Shown here: piece after piece, positions 19,603-28,908 of the stretch | Numbering within the stretch: position 1 is the stretch's first letter | Layout: every line of letters starts with the position of its first letter | Assembly (NCBI GenBank): GCA_945903305.1 | Contig: CAMDOA010000006.1 | Location: forward strand, 1 to 64,000 | Length of the DNA stretch: 64,000 nucleotides | Origin: Chitinophaga pinensis | GTDB lineage: Bacteria > Bacteroidota > Bacteroidia > Chitinophagales > UBA10324 | Direction: 5' to 3' | Program-made: the position numbers and the translations under genes | Notes under the pieces: generated by a model | What the model saw: only the letters and a program-made list of their open reading frames with translations | What the model was told of the DNA's origin: nothing | Databases searched by the model: none

Positions 19603-19809
19603 CTAATCGCTAATTTCCTTTTTCTGTTCCGTATTTTCTTCCGGCTTCGGTCTTTTATCTTCCAACTCTTTTCGCTTGCTCCTCCACATTTTTAATCCCA
19701 CATCACCAAGGGCAAGCAAGCCAAGCATACCTTCTTCGGGAATTTCAAATTTTTCGTTGTTCAAAAAAATTTGTTCTTCGGGTTTTGTATCTGAATTTTT
19801 TTCAGTCAT
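19603..19809 (-). CDS. Small charged protein of unknown function, possibly linked to the downstream AP-TPR-sulfotransferase gene
   Basis: 68-aa ORF, same strand, about 135 bp upstream; EEGMLGLLALGDVGLKMWRSKRKE core with charged ends. Short, so coding status is uncertain. Confidence 0.5.
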   Translation of the reverse strand: MTEKNSDTKPEEQIFLNNEKFEIPEEGMLGLLALGDVGLKMWRSKRKELEDKRPKPEENTEQKKEISD

Positions 19810-19970
19810 CTGCTTTTTGATAATGCTGCAATGTATGAAGAAGAATAAATTATTGCGATGATAAAAATTATATAGGGAGAATAATTTTAAATACTACCTT
19901 TCAGAAAAGTTTTTAGTCTTCACGCATGAAGAAAGATTCCTTCGCAAAAAAATTAGCCGGTTAAATAGCT

Positions 19971-22331
19971 GTGAGTTCTGCATTTCTTGCAGCACAGCAG
20001 GAATGTGATGCACAGATAGTTTATACGAATGTGGAGCCGGATTCATTGATTGGTTTTGGAAATACTTATGAGAGCTACTCTTTAGATTTGAATAATGATG
20101 GTGTTACTGATTTTTTATTTGTGAATGATGAAGAAATTTATAGTTCTACTTCGTTTACATTCCCATATAATTTCAATGTTTTTTTAAGCCCTGGTATAAA
20201 TAAAATTGCAGCGACACCTGTTTCAAGCGGCAGTTTCAATATTGAAGTGTTAATGTCCGGAGATACAATTGACGCAAACCAAAATTGGCACAACAATAAT
20301 TTATTAGGTCCGGGTTGGCAGGGTAATTACCCAATAAATGGTTTTATTGGATTAGAATTTATAAAAAACAGCCAAACTCATTATGGCTGGGCACGATTGT
20401 ATTCGCCGAATGGTGCTGACTATTTAGTTGTAAAAGATTTTGCTTACAATACAATTGCTAATGCACCAATTTTGGCCGGTGAAACATCTTGTAATACATC
20501 GGTGCCACCACCTTCAATAAATTGGAATGGTATATCATTAGAAAGTATTGGCAATGGAACTCCTCAATGGTTTTTAAATGGTGATACACTTTCAGGGTAT
20601 AATGCAAATAATATTTCGCCACCTTTAACAGGAACTTTTCATGTTATTTACTCTGATTCTTTGGGTTGTAATTCTCAATCTCAAATATTTTATTACATAA
20701 GTTGTGATAGTGTTGTTTCTACTATTGTTGCAAGTGCTGATACATTGTGTTTTGGAATGAGTTTGACACTTGAAGCTTTTCCTGCTAACCAATATTTTTA
20801 TTATCAATGGCAAAACAATAATTTAAATTATGGCGATAATAGCCTTGGAGATTTTTCATTGCAAACAAACATTTTAGATAGCATAAATAATTTTAGTGTA
20901 ATAATTTCTTACCCTGAAATGGGCTGCGCTGATACCTCCCTCACAATTAATGTATATGAATTTCCAGAAATAATTCCAACAATAACAATTTCCGGCGATA
21001 CTTTAATTTCGTCCACATCACAAAGTTATTTGTGGCTCAATTATCAAAATTTACCTGTTGATTCTGTGCAGTTTTTTTTGCCGCCAAGCACTGGAATTTA
21101 CAGCGTATTCGTTACAAATTATTTTGGATGTTATGGTTGGTCGGAAATTGTTTATTATGACCAATGCTGGTATATTCCCAATACAGTTCAAAATCTTGGC
21201 GACTCTATATATTGCCCGGGTGCACCATTTAATGATTCACTCTTAATCAATTATAATTCAGATTATTTATATCAATGGAATATGAATGGTTCACCGGTAA
21301 CAGGTGCCGATTCAAATATTTTTTATGCAGTGTTACCTGGGAATTATAATGTACAAATTACAGATACAACCAGCGGATGCATTGTCATTTCAAATTCTAT
21401 TCATCTTGAATATTCCATATCTCCTATTCCATTTATACTGCAGTCGATTGACACCTTATTTACTTATTCAGGCATGAATGGATATCAATGGTATTTAAAT
21501 TCACAACCAATTTCATGGGCAACAAACTGGTTTTATCTTTTCAATCAACCAGGGAATTATTCAGTTGAAACTTATAATGAAATTAATTGTTCAGCAACTT
21601 CTCAAGAATATTTTTTCAGTAATTGTTTTATTGCCATTCCACAGATTCAAAACTCAAATGGAAATTTGTTATGTGAAGGAGAATCCACCACTTTATTTTT
21701 AATCGCTTCGGCAGGAAACAATGTTCAATGGTTTATGAATGGCGACAGCATAATTGGAGCCACCACTTATTCAACAGTAGTTTATACTTCCGGAAATTAT
21801 TCTGCAATTGTCAGCAATGGTTCGTTTGGATGTTCCGCTGTATCTGATACCATTTTAATAATAGTTTACCAAACCACCACTCCTGTTATTACACAAAATG
21901 GTGATACGCTTTTTTCCTCAGTGCCATTTGGAAATCATTGGTACTATAATTCTGTGGAACTGGCCGGAATAGCAGCAACCCATTACTTTTTAATTCCAAG
22001 CCAAAATGGAACTTATTATGTTGCGAATACCGATCTGAATGGTTGTGAAACTATTTCTGCTCCATTTATTTTTTCAACAACCAGCATCGCCCCAAATGTT
22101 ATTGAGCCTTATGAATTAATAGCTGATGGAAAGGAAATTATTTTCAAAATAAAAAACATTAACCTGATGGGTGGTGAGTTAACAATTTATAATGTTCTAA
22201 GTAAAGAAATTTATTCTACTCAAATAAAAAATGAAATAATGAGATTTAAGTTGAATGAAGCTAGTGGAATGTATTTTATAATGATTGAAAATGATCGTTT
22301 TTTAAGAATTGAAAAAATAATTTTGAATTAA
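19971..22331 (+). CDS. T9SS-type secreted protein (C-terminal sorting domain); N-terminus interrupted by an in-frame TAA
   Basis: 786-aa open frame from GTG; C-terminus ...LTIYNVLSKEIYSTQIKN...SGMYFIMIENDRFLRIEKIILN is T9SS type A-like. The natural ATG appears to be at 19926, with TAA at 19962-19964 between it and the open frame. Confidence 0.75.
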   Translation: MSSAFLAAQQECDAQIVYTNVEPDSLIGFGNTYESYSLDLNNDGVTDFLFVNDEEIYSSTSFTFPYNFNVFLSPGINKIAATPVSSGSFNIEVLMSGDTIDANQNWHNNNLLGPGWQGNYPINGFIGLEFIKNSQTHYGWARLYSPNGADYLVVKDFAYNTIANAPILAGETSCNTSVPPPSINWNGISLESIGNGTPQWFLNGDTLSGYNANNISPPLTGTFHVIYSDSLGCNSQSQIFYYISCDSVVSTIVASADTLCFGMSLTLEAFPANQYFYYQWQNNNLNYGDNSLGDFSLQTNILDSINNFSVIISYPEMGCADTSLTINVYEFPEIIPTITISGDTLISSTSQSYLWLNYQNLPVDSVQFFLPPSTGIYSVFVTNYFGCYGWSEIVYYDQCWYIPNTVQNLGDSIYCPGAPFNDSLLINYNSDYLYQWNMNGSPVTGADSNIFYAVLPGNYNVQITDTTSGCIVISNSIHLEYSISPIPFILQSIDTLFTYSGMNGYQWYLNSQPISWATNWFYLFNQPGNYSVETYNEINCSATSQEYFFSNCFIAIPQIQNSNGNLLCEGESTTLFLIASAGNNVQWFMNGDSIIGATTYSTVVYTSGNYSAIVSNGSFGCSAVSDTILIIVYQTTTPVITQNGDTLFSSVPFGNHWYYNSVELAGIAATHYFLIPSQNGTYYVANTDLNGCETISAPFIFSTTSIAPNVIEPYELIADGKEIIFKIKNINLMGGELTIYNVLSKEIYSTQIKNEIMRFKLNEASGMYFIMIENDRFLRIEKIILN

Positions 22332-22332
22332 G

Positions 22333-23667
22333 ATGAAAAAAGATTCGTTTGAAAAAAAATTAGCTGCATATATTGCTATGTCATCAGCATTTCTTGCTGT
22401 GCATTCAAATGCGAATGCGCAAATTATTTATACAGATGTGAATCCTGATTTTGTATCGAGTAATGGTTCTTATTATCTTGATTTGAATAATGATGGAATT
22501 GTTGATTTTAATTTGAATGCCTCTATGAGTGCATCATATTCATATTATCCTGGTCAGTTTTGGTCATCTCATTATGAAATTTCTTTATCGATACAAGGCA
22601 TTGGATATAATAAAGTAAAAAACGACCTTCTTCAATTCCCTTTGGCATTAAACGCCGGAGACACTATTATTCCCTCAATCAGCCAGTTAGGTAATGGTCA
22701 AATTTTATATCATCACCAGCATAGTGAACTGTTCAGCATTGGACCATTCGGCACTAATGTTTCATATTCTTTTGACAGCATTGCAGGAAACTGGACAAAT
22801 CAAAATGATAGATATTTAGGTTTAAAAATTAATGTTGGCGGGAATAATTATTACGGATGGGCAAGATTAGTAATAGATGGCTACCAGGTCACCTTGAAAG
22901 ATTATGCCTGTTTTATTTTTCCTGATTATCCGATTATTGCAGGAGAAACAAGCTGTAATTTCTATCAACCAACTTTATTATCGAGCCCATTAGATTCTAT
23001 TTGTGTTGGAGAAATAGTAACGCTGCAAATTCTAAATTATCAGGGCGATACAATACATTGGTACAGAAATGGAATTTTACTGCCTCTTTATTCATCTCAT
23101 ATTTCAGTTAATCAATCAGGAACTTATTATGCTGAAATAATCTATAACTATTGTCCATCCGAAACCTCAAACACTATTTCAATAACAAATGTTGGTACAC
23201 CAAATATTCCAATAATCAATCTGCAAAATGATTCATTATTTACAATTGAGTCTCCTGTTTTTCATTACCAATGGTTTTATGGAACTTATCCCATTCCGAA
23301 TTCTGATAATTATTTTTTTGTTCCCCAATGGACAGGTTTTTATAAAGTGAAAGTCACAAATCAGAATAATTGTTCACGCACATCACCTGTTTTTAATTAT
23401 GTTCTGACAAACGCAAACCCAGCTTCTTATTTATCTGATATTTTAATTTTCACCATTGAACAAAATCATTTGCAGCTTATTTCGCTGCCTGAACAATTAG
23501 TTCGCGGAGAAATAAAAATATTTGACATCAAGGGAAAATTATTGATTGAACAAAAACTAATGAATTCTTCCGAACAAATTCCACTAACAAATTTCTCTTC
23601 CGGAATTTATTTTTTCGAAATCAGAAAAGATGAATTGGTTGTGCGGAAAAAATTCTTTGTGAATTAA
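22333..23667 (+). CDS. T9SS-type secreted protein, paralog of the preceding gene
   Basis: 444-aa; MKKDSFEKKLAAYIAMSSAFLAVHSNANAQ signal peptide; C-terminus IKIFDIKGKLLIEQKL...SSGIYFFEIRKDELVVRKKFFVN. Confidence 0.85.
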   Translation: MKKDSFEKKLAAYIAMSSAFLAVHSNANAQIIYTDVNPDFVSSNGSYYLDLNNDGIVDFNLNASMSASYSYYPGQFWSSHYEISLSIQGIGYNKVKNDLLQFPLALNAGDTIIPSISQLGNGQILYHHQHSELFSIGPFGTNVSYSFDSIAGNWTNQNDRYLGLKINVGGNNYYGWARLVIDGYQVTLKDYACFIFPDYPIIAGETSCNFYQPTLLSSPLDSICVGEIVTLQILNYQGDTIHWYRNGILLPLYSSHISVNQSGTYYAEIIYNYCPSETSNTISITNVGTPNIPIINLQNDSLFTIESPVFHYQWFYGTYPIPNSDNYFFVPQWTGFYKVKVTNQNNCSRTSPVFNYVLTNANPASYLSDILIFTIEQNHLQLISLPEQLVRGEIKIFDIKGKLLIEQKLMNSSEQIPLTNFSSGIYFFEIRKDELVVRKKFFVN

Positions 23668-23690
23668 TTTCTAACCTTATAAAAAACAAA

Positions 23691-23720
23691 ACGGACACTT
23701 CCTTTTCAGAAAGTGTCCGT
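23691..23720. terminator. Putative intrinsic terminator between convergent genes
   Basis: Perfect 10-bp inverted repeat ACGGACACTT-CCTTTTCAGA-AAGTGTCCGT, A-rich on the left and T-rich on the right, so possibly bidirectional. Confidence 0.75.
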
Positions 23721-23740
23721 TCATTTATTGTTAGAGAAGT

Positions 23741-23986
23741 TTATTTCTGCAATCCTTCAACCAACACGGTAACTTTATTATCTGCCACTTCAACAAAACC
23801 ACCAAGCACTTTATAGTTGGTAGTTGTTTTATCGTGGTCAACCTTAATGTTGCCTTCTTTCAAACTGCTGATCATGGGCGCATGGTGATTCAAAACCTGA
23901 AAACTTCCATCAGTTCCCTGCATTTGAACCGCTGTTGCTTCGCCGTTGAATATTTTACTTTCCGGAGTTAGGATTTCAAGTTTCAT
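23741..23986 (-). CDS. atpC: ATP synthase epsilon subunit
   Basis: 81-aa MKLEILTPESKIFNGEATAVQMQGTDGSFQVLNHHAPMISSLKEG. Confidence 0.95.
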   Translation of the reverse strand: MKLEILTPESKIFNGEATAVQMQGTDGSFQVLNHHAPMISSLKEGNIKVDHDKTTTNYKVLGGFVEVADNKVTVLVEGLQK

Positions 23987-24004
23987 TCGAATAGTTGTTA
24001 GGTT

Positions 24005-25600
<1,596 letters not shown>

Positions 25601-25700
25601 TCATTAATATTTTTCAGACACAAGAAAGAATAGTAAAGGTCAAAAAATATTGAATTCGATACCTTTTTAATACCAAATAAAATTCTTAACGCAAAAAAAA

Positions 25701-25730
25701 AGACCGTCACAAAATTTGTGGCGGTCTTTT
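25701..25730 (-). terminator. Putative intrinsic terminator of the upstream minus-strand gene set
   Basis: AGACCGTCACAAAATTTGTGGCGGTCTTTT hairpin (one G-U type mismatch) followed on the minus strand by a U-run (plus-strand A9). Confidence 0.8.
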
Positions 25731-25754
25731 AAATAGTTTTTAAATTGAAGGAAA

Positions 25755-28316
25755 TTATTTAGTCCCCTTTACATTGGTTGAAACCGGAGCAAAGTTCAAT
25801 TTCATAGTAGTTGATTTCTTTAGACCATTTGAGAAGTGTAATGCACCAATTCCCTTGTCAAGAGATAAACCATAAAGTTCAGGATGCAGATATTTACCTT
25901 TCTCTTTTCCTTGTTTTTCAACTTCAGGAATAACACGATGAGCGTTTGCAAATTTATCCTGACGCACACCGGTTACTTGCCAGCTAACCTCAACATTTGG
26001 TTGGTTTGTTTTAATTTTAAATTGGTTGCCTACAATTTTTTCGGCCACCATCACCTGAGCAAAAGTTCCGATAGCAGTTAACTGATAACGGAAATCTTTG
26101 TTCAATGCATCAAAGTAATCAGGCATTGTAACAGTAGCATCACCGTTAGGATCAGTTGTTACATTGCCATTGTATATGTTCATCATATCAGGGCTTTCTA
26201 CAAAACTGTGATACAGGAATTTATTTTCAGGATCAAGCGGGTGATCAATTTTAAATGTACCACCCCCTTTTGTTAAAAAACCTGTTACATCCACATCACC
26301 TTCAAAATATCCGGCAAGTGTGCTTAAGAATCCATTTGATAAAGGCACAGCCACTACAGCAGTAACATAATCTGGTGCGTTCACTGTTTCTGCTTCCGCA
26401 TAGGCTTCAATACCAGTAGCAGATGTAGTAGTTGGGAAAGAACCACCAAGGCCGTAACTTGTAGTACCAATATTATAGGTTGAAGTGATTGAGTTACCTA
26501 CATTAACTGCTCCGTTTGAAACCGTGTTTGCACCATAAGTGTTTTCGCCTACAGAAATTGAATAAGAACCTTGACCTCCAGAGGAATAATAATAACCTGC
26601 AGGATTTCCAACAGCATAAACATCCGCAATTGTGGCATTAACCAAAGTATTATTATTTCCATAAACCGGAATGTAAGAAGATATTCCATAAATAGCAGTG
26701 GCTGCATTTGAAGCACCGTATATTCCAATGGTTGCTGCACTTCCATATACACCAATGTCTTGACTTGCCGGTAAAGCAGTAATTCCTTGAAATCCAATTC
26801 CCATAACACCCGCACCATATGCTGCACCATTATAATCACCATACACCCCAATGTTTCCCTGCCCTAATGATGTTGTATTTTGGTTGCTTCCCCATATTCC
26901 TTTATTACCAACCGTTGTTCCAGAATACTTACCATAGATAGCAGCAGCTGTATTGGTTGAGTTTACATCAAATTTATAAGTTGGAGCAGTGTTATTAATT
27001 CCAACATTAGAAGTGTTGTTATTATAAATATTATTACCACTTGCAGTCCAAACTGAATTAATAACACTACCGGCAAAAGAAATACCTGTTCCTGCGGTAT
27101 AAGAACCACCACCAGCTGGAAGAGTTACTGTTCCTCCACCTAATGAAAGTGATAGTTGATTTCCGGCAATGCTCAATGTTTGAATTTCATTGGTTGAGTT
27201 GTTATCGCTGTCACCGGTGTTTGATATCACATTACCTGTAATATTGATTCCTGTACCTGCGGTATAAGAACCACCTCCACCTGTAGCATTTATAGTGAAA
27301 GTTGGATAAGTTCCTGTTACATTAATACCTGTCCCATTTAATAATGTAACCAACTGATCAGGTGCAGTATTGGTAATCACATTTCCACCTAAGTTAATTC
27401 CTGTTCCAGCAGTGTAAGTTGTACCGGTTGGTAACACCACGCTTCCACCATTGGTTAATGATAAAGTATTTCCAATCAAATTTAATGTTTGCGCATCTCC
27501 ATCATTCGATGGAATCCAGCTGCTGCCACCCCATTTTAAAACCTGACCGGCAGTTGCTGCCTGTTGAGCGAGGTCAAGTGGGTTAGCCAATGTACCATCG
27601 CCAATTAAACGAGCAGTAACATTCACTGAACCGCTGCTTGCTCCAACATTATCACTACCCGGAGCCCAATTGGTTCCATTCCATTTTAAAACCTGTCCGC
27701 TTGAAGCGCCTTGTTGTGCAAGCCCAAGTGGGGATGCTGAAGTTCCATTACCATTTAATGTAGAATTGGTAACTGCAGTTTGCGTTCCCCAGTTGTCGCC
27801 GCCGCTAATATTACCAGGAACCCACTGGCTTCCGTTCCATAACAACACCTGATTTGCAGTGGCTCCTGTTGAACTGACATCCGTTAAATCATCTAACGAA
27901 AGTGCAGGATTGTTTATAGTGCTTCCGGCTACTAATGCGTAAGGAACACTTAACAATTGTGAAGTACCCATATCAATATATGAAGCACCGCCTGCTGGGT
28001 CCATTTCTACTTTCATGAACTTGGCGTTTGTTGCCCAGCTGATAGTTGAGAAGTTTCCTGAAACAATAGTTCCGGTTCCAACAGGTAAAGTAAATAATCC
28101 AAACTGATTGGTAGTTGTTGAATGTGTTTCAGAATAAAGAGTAGTTCCGGTTGCTGAAGCATCTTTAATGGAAATCCGGATACTGATGTTTGTGCTTATT
28201 AAAGCAGCTCCGGTTGTGTTTCGGGCAATAGCCTGATAAGTTAATTGTTGCGGAATTTGTGCAAATGAAAAAGTCGCAATTAAGCAAAATGTTAAAAGTG
28301 TAATGAATTGTTTCAT
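25755..28316 (-). CDS. Secreted tail-fibre-like repeat protein
   Basis: 853-aa; signal peptide; IPQQLTYQAIARNTTGAALISTNISIRISI N-terminal domain; repeats of AQQGA.SGQVLKWNGTNWAP and YTAGTGINI.GNVISN; C-terminal FKIDHPLDPENKFLYHSFVESPDMMNIYNGN domain. Confidence 0.8.
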   Translation of the reverse strand: MKQFITLLTFCLIATFSFAQIPQQLTYQAIARNTTGAALISTNISIRISIKDASATGTTLYSETHSTTTNQFGLFTLPVGTGTIVSGNFSTISWATNAKFMKVEMDPAGGASYIDMGTSQLLSVPYALVAGSTINNPALSLDDLTDVSSTGATANQVLLWNGSQWVPGNISGGDNWGTQTAVTNSTLNGNGTSASPLGLAQQGASSGQVLKWNGTNWAPGSDNVGASSGSVNVTARLIGDGTLANPLDLAQQAATAGQVLKWGGSSWIPSNDGDAQTLNLIGNTLSLTNGGSVVLPTGTTYTAGTGINLGGNVITNTAPDQLVTLLNGTGINVTGTYPTFTINATGGGGSYTAGTGINITGNVISNTGDSDNNSTNEIQTLSIAGNQLSLSLGGGTVTLPAGGGSYTAGTGISFAGSVINSVWTASGNNIYNNNTSNVGINNTAPTYKFDVNSTNTAAAIYGKYSGTTVGNKGIWGSNQNTTSLGQGNIGVYGDYNGAAYGAGVMGIGFQGITALPASQDIGVYGSAATIGIYGASNAATAIYGISSYIPVYGNNNTLVNATIADVYAVGNPAGYYYSSGGQGSYSISVGENTYGANTVSNGAVNVGNSITSTYNIGTTSYGLGGSFPTTTSATGIEAYAEAETVNAPDYVTAVVAVPLSNGFLSTLAGYFEGDVDVTGFLTKGGGTFKIDHPLDPENKFLYHSFVESPDMMNIYNGNVTTDPNGDATVTMPDYFDALNKDFRYQLTAIGTFAQVMVAEKIVGNQFKIKTNQPNVEVSWQVTGVRQDKFANAHRVIPEVEKQGKEKGKYLHPELYGLSLDKGIGALHFSNGLKKSTTMKLNFAPVSTNVKGTK

Positions 28317-28340
28317 TGTTAGTTCGATTCTTTAAATTTT

Positions 28341-28847
28341 TTAGTAAGAGATTTTTTGAATTTTAAATGAATGTTTTATTTCTCCTTGTGCATTTACCAC
28401 ACAAACAAAATAAGTAGCTGAAGGTAACTGCGATAAATTAAATGACTGTTCCAACTGAGTGCGGCTTCTATCCAATGTTCCGGGAAGTGCAAGAGTTCTT
28501 CCTAACAAATCATACATTATGACTCCATAAGTTTCTGCATTATCAGATTGAAGGTTCACGGTAACCAAATCTTTAGTCGGGTTTGGATAAATATTTATTG
28601 TTAATCCATCGTCAAACAATTGCTGAATGCCAACATCTTTATCATCAGGTTGCTGAAAACCCTGTGTGAGAATATTATTCCCCAATGAAAAAGTTTGTAT
28701 CATCATTTCGCCGCTTGTTGCGGAAAGTGTGTACCCTCCATTGTTTGACCAATTACCAAAAGAAGCAATAACTGTGGGGGCAAGGCTGAACTGAGCCATC
28801 GTAAACAAAGGCATCAGCATCAGAGAAAGCATGGATAAATATTTCAT
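28341..28847 (-). CDS. Small T9SS type A sorting-domain protein
   Basis: ATG at 28847 gives MKYLSMLSLMLMPLFTMAQ signal peptide; C-terminus LTINIYPNPTKDLVTVNLQ...YDLLGRTL...LPSATYFVCVVNAQGEIKHSFKIQKISY. Confidence 0.88.
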   Translation of the reverse strand: MKYLSMLSLMLMPLFTMAQFSLAPTVIASFGNWSNNGGYTLSATSGEMMIQTFSLGNNILTQGFQQPDDKDVGIQQLFDDGLTINIYPNPTKDLVTVNLQSDNAETYGVIMYDLLGRTLALPGTLDRSRTQLEQSFNLSQLPSATYFVCVVNAQGEIKHSFKIQKISY

Positions 28848-28908
28848 CTGTTTAAATTTAAGTTTGCGAATGTAAAAATCAAATTGAATTTTGGTTAACA
28901 TGTAAATA

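Noticed and set aside
19962-19964. TAA as a programmed recoding (selenocysteine/pyrrolysine-like) codon
   Set aside because: Those use TGA or TAG, and no recoding element is evident; mutation, error or re-initiation is simpler.
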